64,000 nucleotides of DNA, from positions 124,001-188,000 of the forward strand of contig NZ_JBJURJ010000010.1 of the NCBI RefSeq assembly GCF_046098205.1, read 5' to 3'. This stretch comes from Paenibacillus_AR mesotrionivorans (GTDB lineage Bacteria > Bacillota > Bacilli > Paenibacillales > NBRC-103111). Both the position numbers and the translations under genes were made by a program. How positions within the stretch are numbered: the stretch's first letter is position 1; every line of letters begins with the position of its first letter. This document shows positions 26,482 to 35,256 of this stretch, piece by piece. The notes beneath the pieces are model-generated. The model was not told the origin of the DNA, made no database searches, and worked only from the letters and a program-made list of their open reading frames with translations.

Positions 26482-27672
26482 CTAACTCCACACTTGAGCT
26501 TCACTCGATCGTTTAAACAGATATTTATCTGTACTGCGCAGAAAATCCTCTACCGATATTTCCTTGTATTGACTTCGAAATAATTCGATATACGGTTGTA
26601 TGTATTCTTCATTGTATTCTGATGGAGAGCACTTGGAATAGTCAAAGTAAATACTATTATCTTCATAGACATTGAGCCAGCGCCCACCATCGTGAAACTG
26701 ATCGGATGTCGCATCCACTATTCTTCCGTTTATTGCTGCAACGGTATGTGCTCCCATCCCCTTCATACATCCATCCAAAATAGTAAGATTGGGCACGGGT
26801 ATATTCAATTTGTCCGCAGCCAGAAAAAATACAATCTGGCTTAGCAAAACACATTGTCCTCTGACGGTAGTTCGATGATCTGGGCGGGTATGCAGGCCAC
26901 AATACAGCGTACGCGCCATTTTAATCAAGTAGTTTTTTTGGATTTCCGATAGATCCCGATTCGTTCTTATAATAAGATCAGGGACAGCGACCGTTTGTTC
27001 ATAGGAAATCAAGTTGAATAGATTGAATTCCACAGGATGCACGAGTTCCAGCAGCTTCCGTAAATCGTCATCATCTGCTTCGCTATCCATCTCTTGAATT
27101 TTTTCTGAAGGCAACCTCCTTAAGTGTCCTAAAAAAGGAAACAAATCGCCTATATCCGGTGTTGAAAAATCAAAGTCATCCTTCGATTCGTAGACAATCC
27201 CCGACGGCTCCAGATACGAATAGCCCGCTTCACTGGCGATAATCGCAAGGTATCGGTAAACCTCTTTTTCAATATTAAGATTACAGCAGTAGGTTGAAAA
27301 TGAAAACAATTGGAGCTGTAACGTATCATCCGATACATGATTCAAGTAAACACGAAAAATATTCTTCTCTCGTTCTCCTTGCTTATTGACTTTGAGCTGG
27401 CATGTAATGTTTCCTGCTGATGATTCTTTTATGAATATAAGCTGGGAATGTGAAACACCCTTTTTAATAAGCCCACTGCTGCATAGTGCCGCGTATACGA
27501 ATCTTTCAAAATGATACTCCGCCGGCTTATGCTCTTGAAATAGGTTAACGAATGCCGCGCTTCGAGGTAAGGGGCTTGATAGAGAAGCTATATTGCTTTC
27601 GCCATTGTTTACGCTTTCCTGGTCTTCACCCTTACCTGTAAACAAGCCTACAAACCAAGGCAGTATCCTCAT
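26482..27672 (-). CDS. transglutaminase-fold (papain-like) protein, unknown role
   Basis: 396 residues from the ATG at 27672; the GGGGAGG at 10 nt lies between this ATG and a longer in-frame start at 27693, which is therefore unlikely. The C-terminal half has a Cys-His-Asp arrangement of transglutaminase-like enzymes: Cys274 in RGQCVLLSQ, His309 in GAHTVAAINGR and Asp320 in IVDATSDQF. This suggests a thiol peptidase or acyl transferase. The N-terminal half has no recognised domain. No signal peptide, though the first residues are mildly hydrophobic. It starts 17 bases after the MFS gene and is probably co-transcribed. Confidence 0.6.
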   Translation of the reverse strand: MRILPWFVGLFTGKGEDQESVNNGESNIASLSSPLPRSAAFVNLFQEHKPAEYHFERFVYAALCSSGLIKKGVSHSQLIFIKESSAGNITCQLKVNKQGEREKNIFRVYLNHVSDDTLQLQLFSFSTYCCNLNIEKEVYRYLAIIASEAGYSYLEPSGIVYESKDDFDFSTPDIGDLFPFLGHLRRLPSEKIQEMDSEADDDDLRKLLELVHPVEFNLFNLISYEQTVAVPDLIIRTNRDLSEIQKNYLIKMARTLYCGLHTRPDHRTTVRGQCVLLSQIVFFLAADKLNIPVPNLTILDGCMKGMGAHTVAAINGRIVDATSDQFHDGGRWLNVYEDNSIYFDYSKCSPSEYNEEYIQPYIELFRSQYKEISVEDFLRSTDKYLFKRSSEAQVWS

Positions 27673-27689
27673 GTGTAAAATACCTCCCC

Positions 27690-28952
27690 TCAACCAGTCT
27701 CCCCCTGCTCCTCAGCAAACTCCGGATCACGGATTCGCCCAACAATCACGATCGCCACCACGAAAATCACAAATACAAATAAGAACGGCAGCCGGCGGTC
27801 CATACTGGATAACCACCCGGCCAGGTAGCCGAAGGGTGAAGCAAACGCAATGGTAAAGGCCATAATCAGCGCATTAATGCGGGCACGCTCCTGGGGATGA
27901 ATGTTCAGCTGGAGCAGAGCGTCCTTGCGGGGCATAACCAGAGCATTGGCCACCGCTGCCACAAACACATAGAGAATTATGAACAGCATGTTCCCGGCGG
28001 GAGTCAGGATCAGCAGGATCGGACATGCGGCATACATGATTAGACCCGTCCGCATGGGAATCCGGAACTTCACCCCCTCCAGACGGTGCTGGATACCCAC
28101 CATGAAGCTCAGCATCACCGCTGCATTCAATATGGGGAAAAACGCCAGATACCGCTCCGCGATGCCTAACCGCTGGGTGACATACAAGCTGAAGAAATTG
28201 GCACTGATCAGATTCGTAATATGCAAAATCACGGAGACCATCAGCACCTTCAGAATCTCCTTATTCTTCAGCACCTTGGGAATCAGGTCCTTGTATTCAT
28301 AGAGCATCTGCGAAACAGAGGTGCCCTTCGTCTCGGCCATACGGAGCTTGCCCTGCCGGGTTTCATCACAATGCCGGAGCGTAATGATCACCTTAATCAG
28401 CATATTGACCGCGAAAACCACATACAGCACCCGGACAACCGGAACCACACTGAAGGACTGGATCAATAAGCCCGAAATAGGCGCAAAAAAGACAGCCACC
28501 AAACCGCCGATGTTGGCCCACGTATAGATGCCCAATAAATCCTTGGGCTCTGCATCCTCAATCAATAAGCAAAACCAGGCCGTCTGGTTAATCTGCTCGA
28601 AGCTGTTGAATACAACCGCCAGCAGGAAAAGCCAGAAGCTGCCCGACACAGCCCAGACCAAACAAGCCACACTCCAGCCCATAAAATCCCCCAGCATGGT
28701 CGTCACCTTACGCCCCAGCTTATCGGTGATAATCCCGCCAAAGAACGAAAAAAACACCTGAACAAACATCGCCACCGACAGAATCAGGCCAATCTGAACA
28801 TCCGTTATACCCTGGGTATACATATACAGCGTGGCAAATGGAGCAATTAAATTGTACGGAATCCCCCAGAGCGGCTCCATCAGAATCAGCGTTCTCGGAT
28901 TTCCTTTGTTGCGGTTTAACAATTGAATAAGCGGGTGCTTCCACAGCATCAT
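27690..28952 (-). CDS. MFS transporter
   Basis: 420 residues with about twelve membrane helices. The characteristic loop between helices 2 and 3 reads GGIITDKLGRKVTTMLGD, the MFS motif G-x-x-x-D-x-x-G-R-K. It is probably a drug or metabolite exporter; no substrate can be read from sequence. Two adjacent ATG codons (28952, 28949) follow AAAGGTAG. It is first in a pair with the transglutaminase-fold gene downstream, so the transported compound and that enzyme may belong together. Confidence 0.88.
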   Translation of the reverse strand: MMLWKHPLIQLLNRNKGNPRTLILMEPLWGIPYNLIAPFATLYMYTQGITDVQIGLILSVAMFVQVFFSFFGGIITDKLGRKVTTMLGDFMGWSVACLVWAVSGSFWLFLLAVVFNSFEQINQTAWFCLLIEDAEPKDLLGIYTWANIGGLVAVFFAPISGLLIQSFSVVPVVRVLYVVFAVNMLIKVIITLRHCDETRQGKLRMAETKGTSVSQMLYEYKDLIPKVLKNKEILKVLMVSVILHITNLISANFFSLYVTQRLGIAERYLAFFPILNAAVMLSFMVGIQHRLEGVKFRIPMRTGLIMYAACPILLILTPAGNMLFIILYVFVAAVANALVMPRKDALLQLNIHPQERARINALIMAFTIAFASPFGYLAGWLSSMDRRLPFLFVFVIFVVAIVIVGRIRDPEFAEEQGETG

Positions 28953-29047
28953 GGGGGTGACTACCTTTCTGATCGCGATTTACCAAGAGTATACCATAGA
29001 ATACCAGCCGCAATGCCCCTTTATTGCTCCATCGACGCACAACAAAC

Positions 29048-29089
29048 AAGAGGCCTCTTCATTATCCGAGGATAACGGAGAAGCCCCTT
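29048..29089 (-). terminator. probable terminator hairpin
   Basis: A roughly 20-bp stem (AAGGGGCTTCTCCGTTATCC / GGATAATGAAGAGGCCTCTT, with a few G-U pairs) lies about 65 bases after the response regulator stop. On the minus strand the tail is GTTTGTTG, a weak T tract; on the plus strand a T5 run follows a little later. It separates the two-component operon from the MFS gene. Confidence 0.6.
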
Positions 29090-29152
29090 GTTCAATTTTT
29101 AAAGATAGAACCGATAACCCCCGCGGCGCTAGGGAGTGTTAGCAAACACAGC

Positions 29153-29860
29153 CTAGGTCCGCACTTGTGCCGCTCCTCTGGCAACCAGCATATAGCCGCC
29201 TCCCCGAACCGTAATGATTCTCTCGGGATTGGCAGGATCAGCCTCGATTTTCTTGCGTAGATTGCTGATGTGTACAGCCACCGTTCTTGTATCCTTCAGG
29301 CTCTCCATTCCCCAGACGAGCTGAAACAACGCATCGACACTGACGGGGCGATTCACGTTTTGTGCCATATAGGACAGCAGATTGAACTCCTTTTGGGATA
29401 AAAAGATGGATTCACTCCCCATGTTGACGGTCTGTGCGTAGAAATCAAGCGTTAACCCCGGCAGCTCCAGCAGCTGTTCTCTCCTGCCCTTGGACACTCT
29501 ACGAAGGTGAGCCCTGATCTTGGCCATGAGTACCCCAGGACTGAACGGCTTGGTCACATAATCGTCGCCGCCATAGGATAAGGCGCTGATCTTCACCTCG
29601 TCCTCCTCACGGCTGCTCAGAAACAGAATAGGCGCATCCGTGTAAGCCCGTGCATTCCTGCACCAGTCAATGCCGTTTTCATTCGCCAGCAGCACATCCA
29701 GTACAATCAAATCCGGCTGGAACGAAACCAGCAGCTTCATCGCTTCCGCCCCGTTATGACTGTAAGAGGAGATGAATCCCTCCCTCTCGCAATACACCTG
29801 AACAATTTCGCATATATGGGGATCATCATCGACGATCAATATTTTGTAAGCGTCCGCCAT
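29153..29860 (-). CDS. OmpR-family response regulator
   Basis: 235 residues. Receiver domain with LIVDDDPHICEIV, phospho-acceptor Asp in DLIVLDVLLANENG and Lys in DYVTKPFSPGVLMAKI. A winged-helix DNA-binding domain is at about 130-230 (LSQKEFNLLSYMAQNVNRPVSVDALFQLVW, then DTRTVAVHISNLRKKIE and RGGGYML). It lies 31 bases downstream of the 7TMR-DISM kinase and is its likely partner. Target genes are not evident. Confidence 0.94.
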   Translation of the reverse strand: MADAYKILIVDDDPHICEIVQVYCEREGFISSYSHNGAEAMKLLVSFQPDLIVLDVLLANENGIDWCRNARAYTDAPILFLSSREEDEVKISALSYGGDDYVTKPFSPGVLMAKIRAHLRRVSKGRREQLLELPGLTLDFYAQTVNMGSESIFLSQKEFNLLSYMAQNVNRPVSVDALFQLVWGMESLKDTRTVAVHISNLRKKIEADPANPERIITVRGGGYMLVARGAAQVRT

Positions 29861-29891
29861 ACCGTCACCTTCCTTGCGAAATCATGTTCCG

Positions 29892-32039
29892 CTATTTTAA
29901 GCTCCTTACCATACAAGGAATCGACACGTAGAATACCGCCCCCGTCCTGCCGTCGCTCTCCGCCCGGACCGTCCCGCCATGGGCTTGGACGATCTCTCTG
30001 CAAATCGCCAGCCCCAGCCCGCTGCCCTCTGCTCCCTGCTCTACGCCCGGCCGCTCCACCTTGTAATTGCGGTTGAAGATTTCCTCCAGCTGGTCCGGAG
30101 GAATGCCCATGCCCGAATCCTCTACGCGGATGACCGCATACCGGAGATGCTCCACCTCTTCCACTGCCAGCGCAATACGCACCAGCCCGCCCCTGGAGGT
30201 AAACTTCATGGCGTTGGACACCAGATTAAATAAAGCCTGATCGAAGCGCTGCTCATCCATCTCCACAACAAGCAGGTTATGCGTTGGCTCCTCCGCAGCT
30301 CCCATATCCAGCACAAACTCCAGCCCTGCGTCACGCACAACCAGCTCATACTGTTCAAAAAAACCTTGCAGGAAGGGCTTCACCTGAACCGGCCTCATCC
30401 GGTACGGAACCTGGCCCGTCTCCAGATGCGACAGGAAGGACAGCTCCTCGATCATGCGGTTAATCCGTATGGTATTATCCCGGATATACTTCAGATACTG
30501 ATCATTGCGTTCGGGCTTGACCCCGTCCTGCACCGCCTCTACATACCCCAGCATGCTGGACAGCGGCAGCCGCAGATCATGGGTGATATAAGCAAGCAGC
30601 TTCTTCCTCCCTTGTTCGGAATGAAGCAGCCGGTCATAGGAGGTGCGGAGATCATCATGTGCAGCAGATAAGGCATGAGTGCGCTCCTGTACAAGCCGTT
30701 CCAGATTCGTATTCATTTCCACCAGCTTGTGGTTCGCATCCTGCAGCTCGCGTGTGATCCGCTCTTCATTCGTTGCCGCCCGGGTAAACCGGGACGAAAG
30801 CAGAATGATCTGAGCCACCGCAAATACCAGCAAACCAAGCGGCGATGTATTTCCCACCCGGGACCATTCATTATAGTATAGGAAATCGTTGATGACCGTA
30901 ACCAGAGCCACCACCGACACCAGCAGGAAGATCAGCGCTCCCTCCTTGCGCCGCACAGCTTCATGGGCCAGCCCAACCATGAGATAAACCATATGGAGAA
31001 CAATGAACACACCAATTATTACCAATAATTGGGTATAGATGCGTGCAGGAGTCACCACCACAACGGTACACAGAACAGCCGTTACGATCCGCGTGGCAAG
31101 ATGAAACCACCGCGACACATAATCAGGGAAAATACAATCGAAGTACCTCATGATGATGTATGCACAGCTGCAAAGAATCAGATATTCGAGCTTGAACTGC
31201 AAGCCCCATGGAATGGAAGGCCACAATTGGGTGAGCAGCAGCTCGCCCACCAGCAAGGACCGTATCCCCATCAACACGGTGAACAGGCCAAAATACAAAG
31301 CAGCCCTTTCCTTGCGCCGCAGGATAAACAGCAGCAGGTGATACAGTCCAATCACCAGCAGGCTTGCGGTGATGAACATATCAGCGGCAATTCTCAGCTT
31401 GGTCTTGACCGTTAACACACCACTGCCGCCCAGCTCAATATTCGAGGTGATGCCGCCACGCTTATGATGGAAGTTGGCCACCTGCATCACCAGCTCCACC
31501 TGGTCACGCTCAGGCTGGAAGAACACCAGCCTCGTGGCCAGACGCGGAGTCACACTGCTCTTGTCCGGACCAACCACCCCAACCTCCGCCAACAGCTCAC
31601 CATTCACCCATAGCTTATACGCATGGAAGATCGTAGGCAGCCGCAGCGCAAGCCGCTCATTCCGATCCTGCTCACCAAGCTTAATCACCAGCCGAAACGT
31701 CGCATAGCCTGTACCGTTCAGCGTCTCACCATCTAACCGGTAACCCAGCCAGGAGTTGGGGATGTTCATCCAATGGTTTTGATCTCCGTTTCTTCCAGCA
31801 CGATTATGGATGTCCTCCGGCGACAGCAGCTCCTGCCAATAGAACGCCCACTCCCCTTTTAACGGGAGGGGATGCTCACTGATATGCGCCTGCGTCACAT
31901 CCAGAACGCCTCTTTCACTTTGGATCGTAGAGGAACCCGATGCAGAGATGACGGCATAGCAAGCAACCACCCCAACCACAACAGCAGCCGCTACATAAAG
32001 CCAGAGCGTACGAGAACCGAACCGAAGAAGCCTGCCCAT
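29892..32039 (-). CDS. 7TMR-DISM sensor histidine kinase
   Basis: 715 residues from the ATG at 32039; an in-frame TTG at 32063 is less likely. After an N-terminal membrane anchor comes an extracytoplasmic jelly-roll-like domain (about 35-205, with PLKGEWAFYW, NGTGYATFRLVIKL and HAYKLWVNGELLAEVG), typical of 7TMR-DISM extracellular modules that bind carbohydrate-like ligands. Seven membrane helices follow (about 210-420), a coiled coil, HisKA with KLLAYITHDLRLPLSSMLGYV (phospho-His) and HATPase_c (NLVSNAMKFTS, EGSGLGLAICREIV). The OmpR regulator gene is 31 bases downstream in the same operon. Confidence 0.9.
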   Translation of the reverse strand: MGRLLRFGSRTLWLYVAAAVVVGVVACYAVISASGSSTIQSERGVLDVTQAHISEHPLPLKGEWAFYWQELLSPEDIHNRAGRNGDQNHWMNIPNSWLGYRLDGETLNGTGYATFRLVIKLGEQDRNERLALRLPTIFHAYKLWVNGELLAEVGVVGPDKSSVTPRLATRLVFFQPERDQVELVMQVANFHHKRGGITSNIELGGSGVLTVKTKLRIAADMFITASLLVIGLYHLLLFILRRKERAALYFGLFTVLMGIRSLLVGELLLTQLWPSIPWGLQFKLEYLILCSCAYIIMRYFDCIFPDYVSRWFHLATRIVTAVLCTVVVVTPARIYTQLLVIIGVFIVLHMVYLMVGLAHEAVRRKEGALIFLLVSVVALVTVINDFLYYNEWSRVGNTSPLGLLVFAVAQIILLSSRFTRAATNEERITRELQDANHKLVEMNTNLERLVQERTHALSAAHDDLRTSYDRLLHSEQGRKKLLAYITHDLRLPLSSMLGYVEAVQDGVKPERNDQYLKYIRDNTIRINRMIEELSFLSHLETGQVPYRMRPVQVKPFLQGFFEQYELVVRDAGLEFVLDMGAAEEPTHNLLVVEMDEQRFDQALFNLVSNAMKFTSRGGLVRIALAVEEVEHLRYAVIRVEDSGMGIPPDQLEEIFNRNYKVERPGVEQGAEGSGLGLAICREIVQAHGGTVRAESDGRTGAVFYVSIPCMVRSLK

Positions 32040-32133
32040 GATGAACCCAACCCCAATCTGCAAAAAAACGAAAATAATGCTAATAAACTAAATAATATCA
32101 TTCCAACAGGAAAATGTCCTTGTAAATGTTCAG

Positions 32134-32163
32134 TAAAAAAAGCCACCCGTTTGACGAGTGGCT
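32134..32163 (-). terminator. rho-independent terminator
   Basis: On the minus strand AGCCACTCGT and ACGGGTGGCT pair around CAA and are followed by seven T. It lies 25 bases after the stop of the 102-residue protein gene and ends the Spo0E-like/102-residue operon. Confidence 0.88.
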
Positions 32164-32187
32164 GGATCACACCTGATTCGAACCCGA

Positions 32188-32496
32188 TCAACCTTTACCG
32201 GGCGTCTCCCGCTCAAACGGTCCAGAAGAAAACAACAACCCCACCGCAAGCTGCACCCCATCCTGCAGCCCTTGCAGATACAGACGTTCATGCTGAAGCC
32301 CCTGCCGGATATAATGCTTGTCCTCCCACTCCACAAACTCCGGAATCCGCGTCACATCCACCGAGCCGAACAAAGCCGCAAACGCCGCATCCTCCTCCCC
32401 GCGGACCTGCCCAAAATCACCATGACGCTCAATCCGCGCCGCCACCTCCTCCAACCGACCTTGAATCGTCTCCAAAAACCAGGGTGGAACATTCAT
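32188..32496 (-). CDS. hypothetical protein, 102 residues
   Basis: ATG at 32496 preceded by a perfect AAGGAGG at 7 nt, which supports the gene strongly. The product is acidic and mostly helical (FLETIQGRLEEVAARIERH; EWEDKHYIRQGLQHERLYLQGLQDGVQLAVGLLF), with no signal peptide or membrane helix. I do not recognise the family; similar small helical proteins accompany repressor genes in Paenibacillus. Its start lies 68 bases inside the end of the Spo0E-like gene in another frame, so the two are coupled. Confidence 0.6.
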   Translation of the reverse strand: MNVPPWFLETIQGRLEEVAARIERHGDFGQVRGEEDAAFAALFGSVDVTRIPEFVEWEDKHYIRQGLQHERLYLQGLQDGVQLAVGLLFSSGPFERETPGKG

Positions 32497-32671
32497 GCGG
32501 GTTCCTCCTTGCTGTGCTGGTATAACGGGTGATTAGTTCGTCTACCTTGCGGCTTTGCTCTTGTACGGCTTGGTTTCGGGCTAGAGAAATGAACTGCTCC
32601 AATGATTGCTCGCCCAGCTTGTTCAGCTTGTGGCGTTCCTCTTCCAATTGTCTCAAAATGAAATTGCTCAT
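32429..32671 (-). CDS. Spo0E-like sporulation regulatory phosphatase
   Basis: 80 residues from the ATG at 32671, with AGGAGG 4-5 nt upstream; an in-frame ATG at 32710 lacks a site. The first 50 residues fit the Spo0E-like two-helix hairpin: LRQLEEERHKLNKLGEQ, then SRKVDELITRYTS, which corresponds to the S-x-x-L-D-x-L-I signature, here with Val for Leu. Spo0E-like proteins dephosphorylate Spo0A~P and delay sporulation. The tail after about residue 53 is a low-complexity Gly-rich sequence in the overlap with the next gene. It is divergent from an XRE repressor. Confidence 0.6.
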   Translation of the reverse strand: MSNFILRQLEEERHKLNKLGEQSLEQFISLARNQAVQEQSRKVDELITRYTSTARRNPHECSTLVFGDDSRSVGGGGGAD

Positions 32672-32716
32672 CTGCCCTCCTATCCTTCGCAGAGACATAT
32701 AACGAAACAAAAATAC

Positions 32717-32749
32717 GTTTTAAAACTACCTTAATGGTAATTTTAAAAC
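32717..32749. promoter_or_regulatory. large inverted-repeat operator between Spo0E-like and XRE genes
   Basis: Arms of 14 bases, GTTTTAAAACTACC (32717-32730) and GGTAATTTTAAAAC (32736-32749), match at 13 of 14 positions around TTAAT. It lies in the 153-base divergent intergenic region, where the XRE protein would control both directions. With no T run on either side it is not a terminator. Confidence 0.6.
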
Positions 32750-32824
32750 TCATTTAAGTCAAGTATATGCTCCTACATAATGGGAACTATAAACTCCACA
32801 TTACAGAAATGGAGATGAGTTCCT

Positions 32825-33160
32825 ATGAATACATACGACAAAAAGAGAGTGGGACAGCGCATCCGCGCCCGCCGCGAAGCGCTAGGCCTATCCCGCGAGC
32901 AATTGGCAGAACACATCGGCCGAGTCCCCAGATTCTACGCCGACATTGAACGCGGCCAAGCCGGCATGTCCATCGAAACCATGCTCAGCATCGGCGGCTT
33001 GCTCAAAATGTCCCCCAACGAAATGCTGTTCGGACAAGACAATGACGGAACCAACCATGATGAAATAGAAAACATCCTCGCGGCGCTTAACCAATGTCCG
33101 GAAAAGCAACGCAAGGATGCGTTGGAGCTTTTGAGGTTGTTTTTGAGTGCGGTAGGATAA
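32825..33160 (+). CDS. XRE-family transcriptional regulator
   Basis: 111 residues. An N-terminal HTH_3 domain is clear: VGQRIRARREALGLSREQLAEHIG, then FYADIERGQAGMSIETMLSIGGLL. The C-terminal 45 residues are helical (EIENILAALNQCPEKQRKDALELLRLFLSAV), as in SinR-like or dimerising repressors of Bacillales. ATG at 32825 with GGAG 10 nt upstream. It is divergent from the Spo0E-like gene around a long inverted repeat, and its stop is 13 bases from the convergent nuclease-like gene. Confidence 0.92.
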   Translation: MNTYDKKRVGQRIRARREALGLSREQLAEHIGRVPRFYADIERGQAGMSIETMLSIGGLLKMSPNEMLFGQDNDGTNHDEIENILAALNQCPEKQRKDALELLRLFLSAVG

Positions 33161-33173
33161 GAATGAATTCTAT

Positions 33174-35129
33174 TTAACTTCCCAATCGATTATATATCCT
33201 AAGTTGCGATTTTACAGAATCAAAAGAGAATACTTCCCATGATTCGCCGCTCCCTTCCACTGGGCATGAAATCTCAATTGAAGGGTATCCATACACAAAT
33301 ACGCTCACCTTGGCTCCACTTTGTGCGATTGAGGGTGTCTTGGAAAAGTTATTTACTGAAAAATGATAAACGCCACCTGGAATCCATTGAAACACCAGCA
33401 TTTCTTCTGGACCGAAACCTTTTTGTTCATCCCTCTCCAAAGCTACCCAAGGAGAGTCTTCACTTTTCCCTTTATTTAGATAATCAATATTAACAATAGA
33501 ATCTGTGTCTCTAGTCACAATTTTTAAATGCAAGTCTAAATCATAAGGTTTTTCTCCCCAGGTTAACATAACTTTTAATGGCAGCGGTGTAGTAACCTGC
33601 TCTGGGGAATTCATAATCGTTGATTGATAGCTCTCGCTACAAGCTTGATTAATAGTTTTTTTAAGATAATCTTGAAATTCTTGAATGGCCGCACTCGAGT
33701 TTGGACACATCTCATGAATTACTTTTACACGGGAATAAAACTGGGGGTCGATTCTAGAAGCAATGTCAGAACTTCCTTTTCCATAGTTTACGATCAGAAC
33801 CTTTGCATTTGGCCTTCCACGGGCATAATCGTTCAATGCGTCCGCAAAGCTTTTCGAAACCGCTCTTCGATATTGCTTACACTCCACAACAAGCAGAGTA
33901 CTTCTTTCAGCATCTCCGATATCTGATAATAACGAGTAATCCGGTTGGATACTATTTTGACGCGATTTTCCTAAAGGATTGGCCAAGGGAGATCGTACCT
34001 CCGACCATAATTCTAAGGTAGGCTCATATTTTCGAGAAGTGGCCAAATGATTTCTGGAAAACGAAAATGTGACAACCCCATTTTCATGAATGTAGGTCAT
34101 GTTTGGATCCATGGCAATCATTATTTGAGTCGATATCCATGCGGCATATAAATCATAACGTTTTTTCCAAACAGGGAGCTCAAGAAAGGATAACAATTCT
34201 CGTGTCAGCATGGATTTATTGCGAAGCGTTCTGGGGATTCGCTCCAAAAGACTTGACATAAACTGAATAGCTTCTAGCAAAAATTTCTGACGCCATTCTT
34301 TGGGCTGTTCCTGTACTAACCATTCTGCATCGATATCCTCAATCTTAGCTAACGCTTTATTATGAATAGCTTCCAAAACAAATAGAAAATTCTTGAGCCA
34401 ACCATCTGACAGCAATTCTAGCAGATATAGTGCATAATCGTCAGCATCTTTTCCTATCTGCACATTTGTCGTTCGCGTAATATTATAATAATGGCAATCA
34501 GCCCAAACTTGATTCCATATATCGCATAAAATACTAAACTTGCTATCAAACCCCTCATTTCCGACTGGTTGAAATTTAACTATATATTTAGGCAAAAAGC
34601 CGCTATCGTAATCGTTTATCCACCGTTTTACTTCCTGATGATTTGGATTCCAATTGCGGCCTGTCACATCTAAAAAAGTGCATATATCCATGTACAACTG
34701 AAATAAAATATGAGAAGTAACCTCGTACATGTAAATCGGACGTAATGCATGAATAAACTGTATTTGCCACGAACGAAAATGTTCCAAATCAAATTCCAAC
34801 GCAGTTGACTTAATATTGAAATCAAACTTAATTTTCAAGTTGTGAGTCGTTTTGAAAGCCCCTGACTTTTCAAATTGCACAAGAAGATCTGACATCATAC
34901 TAGAGAATGGAGCTACCGCGGTAAAAAAAGCAACAATTAGATGTTCAACATCAACCCCATGGATGATTAAATCTTGTCTAAAATTATTCTTTCCTTTGCT
35001 CAAAGGAATGTTAAGATTTCCTCGCATCTCATTCACAATATCCAAATCGTACGTCTTGAGATCGATCCCACCATGCAATAATAAAAACTCCCACACTTCC
35101 GTACTCGTTTGCAACGACGGTTGATCCAT
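33174..35129 (-). CDS. PD-(D/E)XK nuclease-like protein with C-terminal DUF2135
   Basis: 651 residues from the ATG at 35129 (AAAGGAG 11 nt upstream); a longer start at 35159 lacks a site. The first 360 residues are helical with no known domain. A restriction-endonuclease-like core follows: Glu in LWSEVRS, Asp397 in IQPDYSLL, and E416-x-K418 in LLVVECKQYRRAV, followed by FADALNDYARG and VLIVNYG. The last 130 residues resemble DUF2135 (YfaP-like): VMLTWGEKPYDLDLHL, YLNKGKSEDSPWVALERDE, GFGPEEMLVF and GGVYHFSVNNFS. It neighbours restriction and nucleotidyltransferase genes. This is a probable defence effector. The fusion is unusual, and neither activity has been shown. Confidence 0.7.
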   Translation of the reverse strand: MDQPSLQTSTEVWEFLLLHGGIDLKTYDLDIVNEMRGNLNIPLSKGKNNFRQDLIIHGVDVEHLIVAFFTAVAPFSSMMSDLLVQFEKSGAFKTTHNLKIKFDFNIKSTALEFDLEHFRSWQIQFIHALRPIYMYEVTSHILFQLYMDICTFLDVTGRNWNPNHQEVKRWINDYDSGFLPKYIVKFQPVGNEGFDSKFSILCDIWNQVWADCHYYNITRTTNVQIGKDADDYALYLLELLSDGWLKNFLFVLEAIHNKALAKIEDIDAEWLVQEQPKEWRQKFLLEAIQFMSSLLERIPRTLRNKSMLTRELLSFLELPVWKKRYDLYAAWISTQIMIAMDPNMTYIHENGVVTFSFSRNHLATSRKYEPTLELWSEVRSPLANPLGKSRQNSIQPDYSLLSDIGDAERSTLLVVECKQYRRAVSKSFADALNDYARGRPNAKVLIVNYGKGSSDIASRIDPQFYSRVKVIHEMCPNSSAAIQEFQDYLKKTINQACSESYQSTIMNSPEQVTTPLPLKVMLTWGEKPYDLDLHLKIVTRDTDSIVNIDYLNKGKSEDSPWVALERDEQKGFGPEEMLVFQWIPGGVYHFSVNNFSKTPSIAQSGAKVSVFVYGYPSIEISCPVEGSGESWEVFSFDSVKSQLRIYNRLGS

Positions 35130-35256
35130 GTCTGTCAAGACTCCTTTTAAGCAACCCATTTTTACACAGAAGTGTTGTAAAGCCGCGGATAAAACCGTGC
35201 GGAGAGATTGCTATCTTCTACTAGGAAAAGAATTATGCACTTTAATAAGCAGTATT

